In this document: piece after piece, positions 11,701 to 22,194 of the stretch | How the letters are laid out: each line of letters opens with the position of its first letter | Position numbering within the stretch: the stretch's first letter is position 1 | Assembly: GCA_002197995.1 (NCBI GenBank) | Contig: NGZR01000004.1 | Location: forward strand, 4,588,001 to 4,652,000 | From: Gaeumannomyces sp. JS-464 | Lineage: Eukaryota > Ascomycota > Sordariomycetes > Magnaporthales > Magnaporthaceae | Reading direction: 5' to 3' | DNA: 64,000 nt | Notes under the pieces: model-generated | Seen by the model: the letters and a program-made list of their open reading frames with translations, nothing else | The model's database searches: none | Told to the model about the DNA's origin: nothing | Made by a program: the position numbers and the translations under genes

Positions 11701-12722
11701 CAGGCCACGTACCAGCTCATTGTTGTCTTCACGCTGCACTACATCGAGAGCGACATCTTCACCCAGACCATGGTGTTCAACACCTACATCATGTTCCAGC
11801 TTTTCAACCGTACGTATTTTGATGCACCTCTTTCTTCTCTCGGTCTGATATCTTGCTAACTGCCACTCGATCAGAGCACAACTGCCGCCGGGTCGACAAC
11901 AAGTTGAACATTTGGTACCAGGGTGTGCTGCGCAACCCCTTCTTCCTGGGAGTTCAGCTTGTTACCATTGCAGGCCAGATGGTCATTATCTGGAAAGGCG
12001 GCGAGGCGTTTAACACGGTTCCTTTGGACGGCCCCCAGTGGGGATGGTCGCTGCTGTTTGGTATCATGCCCATCCCACTCGGCGCGGCCCTGCGCTGTGT
12101 CCCTGACCGCTACGTCGAGGGCATGTTCCGCTTCCTGGGCCGGATCCTGCGCGTCTTCAAGCCGGCTGCCATGCTCCTGGTCCCGGCTCGGCTCAGCAAG
12201 GTCAAGCGCAAGCACAACCTCCAGCGGCGCCAGAGCCGCGTCAGCTCGGGCACGTCGGGCGACGAGGAGGATGAGCTCGGGCGGCTCAAGGACTGGATCC
12301 TGCACGCGGGAGCGGTCCTGCGGCGGCCCATCGACTACGGCATCCCGGGCTACGCGGAGCCCGGCGGCGCGCACGCGGGCATCTCGCTCGAGAGCCGCAT
12401 CCAGACCATGCCGGCGGCGCAGCGGCAGGCCCTCGCGGCGGCGGCGCAGGTGCACGCCATGGCGTCGGGCGGCGGGCCCGTGGACCTGGGCGCGCTGATC
12501 GAGGCGTCGCGGACGGCGGCCGAGAACGGGGCACACCAGAGCCGGGCGAGCGAGCACCAGGGCTTCGAGGTGCACCCGGACACGAACAGGGAGGACCCCA
12601 TCATGCCGAGCCAGGTCGTCGACCAGGACAAGTGGAAGAAGACCCCGCCCAGCCAGGACCCGGACGTTGTCCGGTATCTGGCGTCGCAGAGGATCCGGCG
12701 CGTCGACGACAAGAAGCAGTGA
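8707..12722 (+). CDS. Ca2+-transporting P-type ATPase (PMCA/Pmc1-like), frame broken
   Basis: A type IIB calcium pump that moves Ca2+ out of the cytosol into the vacuole or across the plasma membrane. Visible in order: a cytosolic N-terminus; the first membrane pair with LLTISATISLALGIYES; an actuator-domain SSLSGES motif; PEGLALAVTLALA in the fourth membrane helix; the phosphorylation motif CSDKTGTLTQNKM; the nucleotide-domain FVKGAAEVVLE; the hinge TGDGTNDALALKAADVGFAMG; the C-terminal membrane helices; and a long basic, Ala-rich tail. The likely start ATG at 8707 needs a 47-bp intron (8722-8768). A clear intron lies at 11810-11874 with a GCTAAC branch. The frame changes once between about 10300 and 10420, and again around 11041-11068, where CQEGGWRT and CTGDNF sit in different frames. 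Either these are sequence errors or the gene is a recent pseudogene. Confidence 0.85.
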
Positions 12723-13439
12723 CCTTGCGCGCAAGAGGTGGGCGGGGGGGCGAGGACCTGGACGAGGCCACGGCGACGGCGCAGAGCATTTTTACGAACT
12801 ATTCCCTGCATATAAGTTTCGACCAACGTAATCTCTATTTTTTTAGTCCTCCATCCCCCCCGGCTATTTTCCGGGCGTTATTTGCACAGGATCTAATTTT
12901 TACGAATTATGACCATGACCCCTGTACATATCGACGACCGATTCCTCGTTTAGTTTAAGACCTTTTTGGGAGGTATCATCTGCGAACAAAAATTCCAAGC
13001 TTCGTTTCTCGGAAATGTTTCCAAGTCTGCTTTTTTTTCTTCTTCCTTTTTTTCTTCTTTTTTCCCCCTTCTTCTTTTCCTTCCCCCTTGACATTTTACC
13101 CTTGTCCTGCTCATCGCAAACGCCTCTGTTGTGCGAGACCTGGCTGGCACCGTGGAAGTATTTATTCTGCCTCGAAACCTACGACGCGCCTCAGATAGCA
13201 TCCACGCCCTCGTTCAATTTATTGGACAAGACATGCGAGGCCAGAATCGAGCACTGTTCAAATCTTGCTGCCTGGCGGCGATTCCACCTTTGAGATCCAG
13301 GAGCAGGGTTAGCCTTAGTAAGGACCATGCAATATTACCCCGAGTAGGAAAAGCGTCGCCGATTTAGCGCGACTAGGGCTCAAGATGGATACAAGCTTTC
13401 TTTCGTCCCGTCAGGTTGGTATCCATGGATGCAAAACAC
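12723..13439. other. Intergenic region
   Basis: Probable 3' region of the ATPase gene, with T-rich tracts near 13020-13090, followed by upstream sequence of the oxidase gene. No gene seen. Confidence 0.5.
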
Positions 13440-13447
13440 TATAAAAG
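13440..13447 (+). promoter_or_regulatory. TATA box of the AA7-like oxidase
   Basis: TATAAAAG lies 99 bp upstream of the ATG at 13546. Confidence 0.5.
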
Positions 13448-13545
13448 TAGTGGCCCTCGGCTTTGCTACAAGCTTGAATATGCTTGATGCAGCCTGCCAT
13501 CGTTAGGTACTCACTGGGAAGAGCAACCCACCGCGAAACAGCACT

Positions 13546-15123
13546 ATGAAGCTGCTCCCGTCATCGAAAATCGAGGTCCTCGCCGCCCCCCTCTTGGCGA
13601 TCTCAGCACTAGCCCAAGATGTCCCCGCGGCAGTCACCCTGCGGTCCTGCCTGACGGCCGCGAGCGTGCCCAACCTCATCGAGGCCGACGGCGCCGCGCC
13701 CTGGGCGGCCGAGACGGCGCTCTTCAACCGACGCTTCCGGCCGGACCCGGCGTGCATCGCGCTCCCCGAGACGCGCGACCAGCTCGCGCTGTCGCTGTCA
13801 TGCGCGCGCAACGCCTCGGTTAAAGTCACGGCGCGCGGCGCGGCGCACTCGTTCGCGGGGTTCGGGTACGGCGGGCCCGGCGGTCTGGTCGTGTCCATGG
13901 GCGCCTTCAACGCGGCGTCCTTTGACGCGGGCACCAACCTGCTCACGTTCGGGGGCGGGTCGCGCGTCGGGCCCGTCGCCAAGGCCCTCTGGGACGGTCA
14001 CGGCCGGCATTTCCCGCACGTGCGCGGGGCCCACGTCGGGCTGGCCGGGTCGTCGTTCGGCGGCGGGTTCGGGACGACGTCGAGGATGTGGGGGGCGCCG
14101 GTCGACAACATCGTCAGCGCGGAGCTGATGCTCTACAATGGCAGCGTCGTGACGGCGAAGCCCGGGTCGGACCTGCTTTTTGCCGTCAAGGGCGCGGCGC
14201 CGTCGTACGGGATTATTTTGAGCATGACGACGCGGACGTACAGGCCCGCGTTCGCGAGCGCCGTCAACTTCACCATCTCGCTGGGCGACGTCGGAGTGGA
14301 CGCGGGCGCGAGGGCGCTGGTCGCGCTGCAGGAGTTTGCGCTGCGCGACGGCAGCCCGGACGAGATGGCGGCGCGCTGGCGACTCGAGGCGCCGCCGTAC
14401 ACGATCCAGGGGTACTGGTACGGCGACCCGGGCGCGTTTGACGCCGCCGTTGGGCGGCCGCTGGTCGCGGCACTGGACCGCGCCGTGGCCAACGTCACCG
14501 ACTCTTCCGCCAACTTGACGGCCCCCAGCGCCGTCGCGGTGCTGCGCGAGACGGAGCTGCCCTTCTGGGACGTCGAGGTCGCGGCCGTGGGCGCGGGCAT
14601 GAACCAGCCCGGCGGCGGGGCGCTGGGCGGGCGGGCCTTTTACACGCAGGCGCTCGCCACGACGGTGGACCACCCGCTCACGGTGGGGCTGGCGCGGACG
14701 CTGATCTACAACACGGGCGTCGCGTTCAACCCCAGCGCCGACCTGAGCAGGTTCGGGTACCTGGACCTGTGGGGCGGGGCGCCGGCGCGCGACGCCAACT
14801 TGACGGACGGGGACACCGCGTTCGCGCACGCGAGGAACCTGTGGCTGATACGGTGGGACGGCAACGCGGTGGGCTCCGGGGGCGGATACCCGGCCGACGG
14901 GACCGCGTACCTCAAGGGCCAGATGCTGCCGTTCGAGCGGGCGCTCAAGGACGCGGGCGTGCCGCTCCGGGGGTTCGTCAATTACCCCGACACGGAGCTG
15001 GGGGTGGACGAGTGGAGCAGCCGGCTGTACGGGGACAACTTTGAGAGGTTGAGGAAAATTAAAGTCGCGTACGACCCGGAGGGGCTGTTTTTCAGTCATG
15101 CGCAAAGCATCCCGCTGCCGTGA
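13546..15123 (+). CDS. Secreted FAD-linked oligosaccharide oxidase (AA7/BBE family)
   Basis: A 525-residue flavoprotein of the berberine-bridge/glucooligosaccharide oxidase family, expected to oxidise the reducing end of oligosaccharides outside the cell and release H2O2. It has a signal peptide (about 1-24) and an FAD-binding PCMH domain (about 60-235) with GAAHSFAGFGYGG, where His101 is the usual 8-alpha-histidyl FAD attachment. GSSFGGGFG follows. The C-terminal BBE segment reads VNYPDTEL...LYGDNFERLRKIK.AYDPEGLF. The second FAD-linking Cys of bicovalent family members, normally in the HGTCPGVG-like loop, is replaced (PHVRGAHVGLAG), so the FAD is probably held by one covalent bond. It is a single exon. 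H2O2 from it could feed the AA9 enzyme encoded 18 kb away; that link is inference. Confidence 0.88.
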   Translation: MKLLPSSKIEVLAAPLLAISALAQDVPAAVTLRSCLTAASVPNLIEADGAAPWAAETALFNRRFRPDPACIALPETRDQLALSLSCARNASVKVTARGAAHSFAGFGYGGPGGLVVSMGAFNAASFDAGTNLLTFGGGSRVGPVAKALWDGHGRHFPHVRGAHVGLAGSSFGGGFGTTSRMWGAPVDNIVSAELMLYNGSVVTAKPGSDLLFAVKGAAPSYGIILSMTTRTYRPAFASAVNFTISLGDVGVDAGARALVALQEFALRDGSPDEMAARWRLEAPPYTIQGYWYGDPGAFDAAVGRPLVAALDRAVANVTDSSANLTAPSAVAVLRETELPFWDVEVAAVGAGMNQPGGGALGGRAFYTQALATTVDHPLTVGLARTLIYNTGVAFNPSADLSRFGYLDLWGGAPARDANLTDGDTAFAHARNLWLIRWDGNAVGSGGGYPADGTAYLKGQMLPFERALKDAGVPLRGFVNYPDTELGVDEWSSRLYGDNFERLRKIKVAYDPEGLFFSHAQSIPLP

Positions 15124-15257
15124 CGAGCAGTCTTGAGAGTAATATTGAGGACTGATAGATGCAATCATGAATAACACATCCTGTTTGCCGAGCTACCTTC
15201 CCACCAAAAGCTGCGCCTAAACCCTCGCCTCTCAGTAACAGCGAGCAGCTAGTCCCC

Positions 15258-15834
15258 TCAAAGGAGCGCAGACACGGCGTTGAGCGTGTCCCTGCTCTGG
15301 ACGGCCCCCTGGATAGCGCCGCCGCGGATGAAGCAGTTGTTCACCCCGTCCGGGGGGAAGCGGTACCACGCGGCGGCGGCGCACGGGCGGCCGGGCACCT
15401 GGGTGGTCCAGAGGTCGCATTGGCTGCCAGGCGAGTGTTTGGAGCGGTTCGGATTCGCTTGTCAGCCCTGGATTTCAAGAAGGCCAGCCACACAGGAGGG
15501 GAAACCCAAGTCAAAAAAAAGAGGGGCATGACAAAGAGAGAAGGCAAGAAAGAACGGAACAGAAACAGGCAGAGAGCGACGACGGAGAAACTCACGCGGC
15601 GCAGTCCACGACCCCCGAGATATTGGGGTAGACGGCCAGGACGGTGCCGCCGACGACGTCGACGGCGCAGGCGACCTGGTAGAACCTGCCCGAGTTCCCC
15701 TTGTAGAAGAAGGCCTGCGCGGCCGGGCACACGTCGCCCTTGCTGACGGGCGGGCCGTACACGCGCCTCTCGAGCGCGGCGCCGCTGGCGGCCGTGGCGG
15801 CGGCAAGGAGGGAGCAGGGGATGTAGAACTTCAT
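15258..15834 (-). CDS. Small secreted six-cysteine protein
   Basis: Two exons (15834-15596 and 15423-15258) joined over a 172-bp intron with a GTGAGT donor and a CAG acceptor give 134 residues. A signal peptide (about 1-20) is followed by a Glu-Arg-Arg dibasic site that could be cut by a Kex2-type protease. The mature part has six cysteines (DVC, VAC, VDC, AQC, RPC, NNC), enough for three disulfides, and aromatic-rich stretches (AFFYKGNSGRFYQVAC; AAAAWYRFPPDG). No known family is recognised. The size, export signal and even Cys count are those of a candidate effector or small extracellular structural protein. It is convergent with the oxidase gene, whose stop lies 135 bp away. Confidence 0.75.
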
Positions 15835-15977
15835 TTCTAAGGGCTTGGGGCGGGGGGAAGGAGGTTATGCTGCCTTGTGGGTGAAGTGAGAGAGTGAGAG
15901 ATGAGTGTGCCGCTCGGCTGTCGTTGTCAGGCCTGCTGGTTTGTAAAATCTGACGACTTTGAGGACGACAATGGCTG

Positions 15978-15985
15978 TATTTATA
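15978..15985 (-). promoter_or_regulatory. TATA box of the six-cysteine protein gene
   Basis: TATAAATA on the minus strand, 144 bp upstream of the ATG at 15834. Confidence 0.45.
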
Positions 15986-17042
15986 CTTGAGTTGCGTCCT
16001 CCTCCGCCGTCCCCGACCTGTCTCTTGCCTTCTAGCTGAGGCCCTACGGCATCGTTGTCGACGGCAATGTCGCCGCCCTCGCCCGTTTCACATGGCCGGA
16101 GGCGGCCGGTGAGCCAAGAGCCAAGATCAATAAATATTCCTCCGCCCGAGCCCAGCTCGATACAAGATGCATCGGGTTAGCATATGGTGCCTCGGTGTGT
16201 ATCCCAAAAACACCCAAACCAACGGCTGGAAGGATCGTATAATAAGAGCAGAGCTACAGACGGTTGGATCAACCACTTTCTGGAGTGACACAAAGTGCCC
16301 AATGCGGAACCACAGATTGTCAACGGGCAGCTGAGTATACCAGCTGCCGATGGGAACCCGCATGCCTCAAACTTTCTTTCAGCCCAATGTCGATGCTGAC
16401 ATTTTCCCCAGACCGGCAGCAGCTTGCTGCGCAGACTACTTGGCAGGACGTGTCGTCAAAATGGCAACCCCGCATCGTGAGCGGCCGTTGATGCAAGTGG
16501 CTACAATAGGAAGGCGAGCAGCTCCCAGATCGAGCTGAGGGCCAGCCGAGTGAGCCTGGCAACTGCATTGTCCCTATAGGGCTCCTACGAGGGCTCGAGC
16601 GCCGAAGCGGATGGAAGCGGTTGGGCAGTTAATATCTGCGCTGCAATGCTGTGGACTTATATCTCAGCTGGGTATATTCTCCCTTCCCGGGGGACAAACG
16701 CAGTTGGTTTGAGACAGCATTCCAATATCCTGGGACGCAAGGATTTGTTCTTGTTAGATCACATAGTCATTCGGCCGCCGATGACGACCAGGCAGTCCAC
16801 ACGCATTCTGTAAGCGCGCATTTGTCATGTGGTTGAGATCTTCGAATCCAGTTATCATTACTATCGCAACGACCCGACGGGTCGCGAGCCAGTGTCCCCT
16901 CGACTCGCAGGGCCCCCGTCCTGGAGCCAAAGGACCACACCCCTTAATCCTCCGCACAGTTCTGTTCTCCCTCGGTTGGACTAGAGTGTTTTCCGTTTCT
17001 CCCTCTCGTTTCTGAGCCCCCTTCAACAAAAGCCACACCCCC
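15986..17042. other. Intergenic region of about 1.1 kb
   Basis: No supported gene, repeat or RNA seen. Short frames on both strands lack motifs. Confidence 0.5.
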
Positions 17043-17426
17043 TCAGAAACCCTGGCGGGCAACCTGGGCCTTGGCGGCGGCGATGGTAGCCTGGGAGTTG
17101 GGGTCGACGAAGCCGCAGCCCTGCTTGCCGTTCTGGAACTCGGCGCCGATGCCGGAGCAGATGCCGGTGCCCTGGCCGTTGTTGGCGCAGCAGCCCTCCT
17201 GGCAGTCGGCGTTGGCGACGCAGCCGCCCGTGGTGAACTGCTGGCCCTTGCCGTTGCCGACGTTGCGGGCGCCGGCGACGTTGGGGATGGCCTGGCCGAG
17301 AGCGACGGCGGCGACTATACATGGGATTATCAGTACTTTTGCTCGTTCTGCTTGGAGCTGGAGGGGAGTTTCTGGTTGGGGCAGTGACTTACAGGCCAGG
17401 GTAGCGGCGATGGTGATGCGAACCAT
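17043..17426 (-). CDS. BAS2-like small secreted cysteine-rich protein
   Basis: Two exons (17426-17393 and 17314-17043) across a 78-bp intron (GTAAGT...TAG) give 101 residues. An alanine-rich signal peptide (about 1-19, ending ALGQA) precedes NVAGARNVGNGKGQQF, then a Cys-rich core with the spacing GGCVANADCQEGCCANN, then GICSG and QGCGF. This NVG.G...QF.TG.C..DADC..GCC layout is that of biotrophy-associated secreted protein 2 (BAS2) of the rice blast fungus and its many relatives, including ones in saprotrophs. Function in this organism is unknown. The start is set by the ATG followed directly by the signal peptide. Confidence 0.8.
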   Translation of the reverse strand: MVRITIAATLACKSLPQPETPLQLQAERAKVLIIPCIVAAVALGQAIPNVAGARNVGNGKGQQFTTGGCVANADCQEGCCANNGQGTGICSGIGAEFQNGKQGCGFVDPNSQATIAAAKAQVARQGF

Positions 17427-19634
17427 TTTGAATGAAAGGACGGTTTGTCGAAGCAAACAAAAAATTAAGGATTGGTAAAAAGGTGGCAAAAGGAGCGACG
17501 CCTGGTCGGTTCGAATCGGAGAAGAGAGAACTGAAAGAAGGACTTGCGTTAAACGACGCCGGGTCGTGATTATCGTGGGCTGGCAGTGAAGGAGTGGGTG
17601 GTGGAAGAAGGGGAGCAAAAGGTCGAGGAGTACGGAGAGATCGTCTGGTCTTTTGTAGTCCGATGTTGTCCCCTCTGGCGATCACTTGCCCTCCCCAACC
17701 AGGTATCGGACGAAATGCCCCAACGCTCACCGTCCCATGTTTCCGCTCCTCAGCTCTTTTCTTGCCCTTGTCGGCGATTTCCCCTTTGCCCATCTCGCAC
17801 GGGTCCTGCCCCATGCTAAGCGACCGGTTCAAAGGCGCGACCGTTGACGTCTGCGGCTGGGTCTCGCCCGCTCTTGGCGGCAGCCATTGGCTCGTTTGGA
17901 GTGCGGCATTGTCATGGCGGCAGAGGGGAGAGGGAGCCTGCCGGTGTCGCGACAAGTGATCGGCAGCCCCTGGAGCGTCTGAGACTGCCACAGTCCGCTT
18001 TTCATGTTCTTGTCTCTGGGAGAAATGGCATTGCTGAGCGGAGAGATGGCAAAGCTGGATGCAGAGCCAAGTCGATCGGCAGGGGAATGTCCGGGGTCCC
18101 TTCTCCTTGTGTTGCAACCGGCCTGTTCATCCGGACGTTGGGGTGCGAGCTCACCCCCACCCGCGGGCCAGTTCTGGCGGCGAGGTGGCGTTGACGCTGA
18201 TCCATTTTCTGACTCGGCAAGCGCGCAGACTCCGGTCGGCTTCGGCAAAGCAGCCGGACGCCATCCAGCCACCAAAGCCTGAAGGCGATAAGGTTTTTGC
18301 CTCCAGCCGATTGAGTTTGTGCAGCCTGGCGGCCATCAATGATCGGAGGCCGGCAGATGGAAGCTTGGCCTTGGAGCGTGCTGGATAGAGGCCGTTTCAC
18401 CTGCCAAATTGATTGACACCTGCCTGTCGTCAATTTCGAGCTCAACTCTGGACATCAAATCTCCAGCAGGTGCAGGGACACAATGCAGGCAGGCTGGGGT
18501 ATGCCCCCACGTCGCTTGCAGGAAACTCGAACTGGTGGAAGGTGCGTCGCACGGGCTGCAACTGTCCCATGTTTCGCCACCCTGGCACCGACTCCATCTT
18601 TCTTGCGCAGGTCGCGGCAGGGTCGGCGCAGCCCTCGAGGAAGCAGCTGTGCGGCGCCAAAGCTGATGCCAAAGACGTCGGAACCGTCTTGCGTGGTGGG
18701 GCTTTCCCTCCACTTGTGGGACGATCCAGCTCCGTTTCCGAACGGCCGTCTTTCGATCGTTGGCGAGTCTCCTATTTTCGCGCTGGTTTTACCTGCTTCT
18801 TTTCCCCTTCGAGATGGCACTTCTGTCGGGTCCCGAACCGACCCGAGCTCCAGGCTAGGATGTGGCTTCGGCGCCCGCGGCTGGGCGGCTCACAGCAAAG
18901 CCAACTGCTGGGGATGCTAGGGTGCCTGCTTGCACTTGACGTCTTTCTGTCTGTCCTGCTCCTCCCTACAACAGTTAGGGTTCCCCATTCGAGGGTGGTT
19001 TGGCCCGTATGGCCTCGGCCTAGACCTGTTGCAGGATTGACTTCAAATCAAAGTCGACAGGCAAGCAGCTGGGATATTCCTCGACACGGCCCGGTCAAAT
19101 CAACTCCATCACTTCAATGTTTGCCGCTACGTGCCCCACGTTGCTCACTCGGCGGGTTTGACAGCCCGGGCCAACCTGGCTGAGGTGACAGTTCTCGATC
19201 GGCACTGGGTTGCGTGGCGTTGCTGTTCGATGTGCCACACGAGTGGACGATTCATCCGCACATTCTCCGGGCGACTCCGTAGTCGGCAAACTATCAGCCA
19301 TGCCCAACATCTGTTCTATGCTCTTCCGGCTGCCGGAAAGCGCGAATTAGCGTCTCAAGGCTGTGCTGTCGAGATGATCGAGTATTTGTCGCTTGAGTCT
19401 CAGCTCAGCGGCCGTGTCCGTGCTACTGTAAGGCAGGATTGGGAGAAAGGCCTCCAGATTTCAGCTGCCCAACAATCGAAGCTCCTGGCATCGCAGCTTT
19501 TTCAGCTGCAGACCCTAGATCGCGGGGCTCGGCTCCCAAGGTGTCGCCATCCCCCGCCTCCGCCATGTCTTGATGCCCGCCGTGCTGTTCTGACTACGAC
19601 AATCGCTTGGATTGAGCATGATTCTGTGTCCGCA
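17427..19634. other. Intergenic region of about 2.2 kb
   Basis: Holds the promoters of the BAS2-like gene (leftward) and the HET gene (rightward). An open frame runs upstream of the HET start from 19131, but it lacks protein-like features and is probably leader. No other gene seen. Confidence 0.5.
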
Positions 19635-21803
19635 ATGCATCCAGTATCATCACCTGTGAACGTCTCCTCGACCTGCGCCCGGGGCCAGCAGACCGGATAC
19701 TACCAATATAAGCCCATCACAAAAGACATACCAGACAGTGCGGGGCGACAGTCGACGGGAGCCAGGAAAACTCGGCTCTTGGGCATCAGGCGAAAAGATG
19801 ACGGGGCTGTCGAGTATAGCCTCAGCATTCACAATCTCGCCGATGTTGACGCGCAGTACGACGCCATATCGTATAGTTGGGGCGACCCGAGCATGACCCG
19901 CACCATCACTGTCGACGGCGCCCCGCTCCGCGTAACCGCAGCGGTCACGGGCATGCTCGGTGTTCTCGCCCCTTCGCCCGCCGACGCCGGCGTTGAGTCC
20001 CGTCGCTTTTGGATCGATTCCATCTGCATCAACCAGGGCGACCCGCTCGAGAAAGACCAGCAGATTCCCCTGATGCGCACCATCTACCGGGGCGCCCGGA
20101 GGGTGGTTGCGTACCTGGGCGACTCCCCAGACGCCGCCCTCACTGCCGGGTTTGTCCCGAGGCTAGCGAGCGCGCTGGCCGAGCAGGCGCTTCTTCTCAG
20201 GTTGCGCGGCGGCTTCCGCGACACGGGCGGACACCTTGCCAGCTTTGAGCCCGCAGCGCTCCCGAGCCAGATCGATGATTGGCGCTCGCTACTGAACCTC
20301 CTTGTCAACCCTTACCGGTCCCGCACATGGGTCATCCAGGAGACCGTTTTGGCTCGCGAGATACAGCTGCTGTACGGCGGACGCGGTCTCGACTGGAATG
20401 AGTTCGGGCTGATCTGCGCCGCCCTCCGTGGACCCCAAGCAGGCTTGGTGAGCGTCTTCCTTGGCTCGACCCCTGGGCTAGCCGAGATCTATCTGTCTGC
20501 GATGGGGGGTTTAGGACAGATTTTCGGCATCGACACACTGCGGAAACGGCTGTTCCGGGTGCACGACGACAACACCAAAATGCTGCTGCCGTACCTAATC
20601 GCCGAATGCTGCCTGTCTAAGGCCACCTGCCCACAGGACAAGGTAATTGGTCTCCTCGGCCTGGGACGCGGTGGAACGGACGATGACGACGACGGCGTCC
20701 TCGACCAAGACACTAGGGAGCTACTGCTTCCCAATCACGCGCGCAGCGCCCTGGAGGTGTACGGTGACGTAGTGGACTTCGCGCTGCGCCGGAACTGCTT
20801 CGCCCTCCTTAATATCGCCGGGTGCTACTATAAGCGGAGCAGCCTTAATCTGCCCTCCTGGATCCCAGATCTTAGCGCCCCACCCGAAGCCTACCCCCTC
20901 GACAGCGTTGCGTCCAAATACAAAGCCGGCGAGCCGTATAGCGCCCACTTTGAGATCTGGCCCGACCGGCGCCGGCTGCGTATCTACGGGTGGCTGTTCG
21001 ACGAGGTTGCGGCCGTCGGCAGCGCACCGGCGCCCACGAGCCGCGAGCTTGCACACCAAACGCCGCAGCTGCCTCTAGAGTCGCTCGAGTTCTGGCGCAG
21101 GCTGTCGGACCAGCACCGAGAGGCTTGGCGCTTGGCAGAGGAGCACGTGCCGCGCGGCAGGCATCCGATCACGGGCGAGGCGTGCTGGAGGGCGCTGTGC
21201 CGCACCGTGGTCGGCGATGAGCTGCCCGACTGCGAGCGCCTGGACACGAACCTCTTCGACAAGGTGCGCGACGCCTACAACACGCTCGCCTTCTTCGGCG
21301 CCTTCATGGACTGGAGGGAAAAGGCCCTATCTAAGGGCTTGGACCCCGATGCGCTGGAAGAGCTCCCGCCGGTGCCGGAGCTGGGTCTGCCAGACATCAT
21401 GCTGGATTCTGAGGCGGATTGGCTGCACGAGACCCTGTTCACGCTGCAGGTGCTGCCCGGCTATGAGCAGACCATCCCCGCCAAGATACGGTTCCTCTAC
21501 CAGACGATGTCGCGCAAGCTGATGCTGCGGTCGTTCGCCGTCACGAGGGAGGGACACATGATGCTGGTGCCGCCCGGCACCAAGAAGGGCGACGCGGTGT
21601 GCATCTTTGCGGGAGCCAAGACGCCGTGCATCCTGCGCAGGGACGAGTGCAATCCGCTTGGTGCTGGCGAGGAGAAGGATGAGCAGGAGTACGAGGAAGA
21701 GGGCGAGATTTGGAGACTGTATGGAGAGGCGTACGTGCACTCCATGATGGACGCCCAGATTCTCGGCAAGCGCATCCACCAGCGTTGGTTCGAGTTGCGA
21801 TGA
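19635..21803 (+). CDS. HET-domain protein (heterokaryon incompatibility type)
   Basis: An intact 722-residue cytosolic protein, single exon. The HET domain spans about residues 74-235, with the hallmark YDAISYSWGDP, then RRFWIDSICINQGDPLEKDQQ, then MRTIYRGARRVVAYLGD. The C-terminal part has the usual HET-gene tail: LRSFAVTREGHMMLVPPGT, then GDAVCIF.G...P.ILRRD and GEAYVHSMMDAQILG. HET proteins trigger vegetative incompatibility or immune-like cell death; which one this is cannot be told. The chosen start is the ATG at 19635. The frame is open upstream to 19131, with another ATG at 19373, but that stretch looks non-coding. Confidence 0.87.
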   Translation: MHPVSSPVNVSSTCARGQQTGYYQYKPITKDIPDSAGRQSTGARKTRLLGIRRKDDGAVEYSLSIHNLADVDAQYDAISYSWGDPSMTRTITVDGAPLRVTAAVTGMLGVLAPSPADAGVESRRFWIDSICINQGDPLEKDQQIPLMRTIYRGARRVVAYLGDSPDAALTAGFVPRLASALAEQALLLRLRGGFRDTGGHLASFEPAALPSQIDDWRSLLNLLVNPYRSRTWVIQETVLAREIQLLYGGRGLDWNEFGLICAALRGPQAGLVSVFLGSTPGLAEIYLSAMGGLGQIFGIDTLRKRLFRVHDDNTKMLLPYLIAECCLSKATCPQDKVIGLLGLGRGGTDDDDDGVLDQDTRELLLPNHARSALEVYGDVVDFALRRNCFALLNIAGCYYKRSSLNLPSWIPDLSAPPEAYPLDSVASKYKAGEPYSAHFEIWPDRRRLRIYGWLFDEVAAVGSAPAPTSRELAHQTPQLPLESLEFWRRLSDQHREAWRLAEEHVPRGRHPITGEACWRALCRTVVGDELPDCERLDTNLFDKVRDAYNTLAFFGAFMDWREKALSKGLDPDALEELPPVPELGLPDIMLDSEADWLHETLFTLQVLPGYEQTIPAKIRFLYQTMSRKLMLRSFAVTREGHMMLVPPGTKKGDAVCIFAGAKTPCILRRDECNPLGAGEEKDEQEYEEEGEIWRLYGEAYVHSMMDAQILGKRIHQRWFELR

Positions 21804-22186
21804 ACAACAGCCATGACCCAAGCGGCGCGGGTTGCTCGATGCCACGCTGACTCAATTGGTTGGAGATTCGCGATGCGTGTGTTGCGTGGGCTGTTTGGTG
21901 GGTATGGCCGACCAGCAACATCAGGGCCCGCCGTCCCCTAGTAAAACGATGGTTGTTGGTCGTGGTGCTGGTGGTGAAAGAGTAAGCTGCAGGGGTTCAA
22001 CCGCCAGCAGTGGAGATCAGGCGATGGGTTCACAAGGCTGTGCCCGCGGCATCTGGGTCCAGTCCCCCCTGGATGCTCCTCGGCAAACCCCACAGCGAGG
22101 CTAAAAAAAGACAAGAGGAAATAACGTCACGACCAACAACACCAAGAATCGTCGACATGATGATCAGGAACAGTCGCAAAGAAGTG
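21804..22186. other. Intergenic region
   Basis: 3' flank of the HET gene and upstream region of the next gene; nothing else seen. Confidence 0.5.
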
Positions 22187-22194
22187 TATAAAAG
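22187..22194 (+). promoter_or_regulatory. TATA box of the Gly/Pro-rich secreted protein gene
   Basis: TATAAAAG 254 bp upstream of the ATG at 22448. The leader between them is rich in CAACA repeats and poor in G, typical of a highly expressed fungal mRNA leader. Confidence 0.5.

Noticed and set aside
11871..12734. 287-codon minus-strand open frame over the Ca2+-ATPase C-terminus
   Set aside because: Shadow of the last ATPase exon with biased composition.
13798..15177. 459-codon open frame antisense to the AA7-like oxidase
   Set aside because: Arg/Pro/Val-rich composition caused by GC-rich codon bias of the real gene on the other strand; no motif.
19131..19634. 5' extension of the HET protein by 168 residues
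   Set aside because: Open by chance; no family similarity upstream of the ATG at 19635, and the extension would start at a non-ATG codon.
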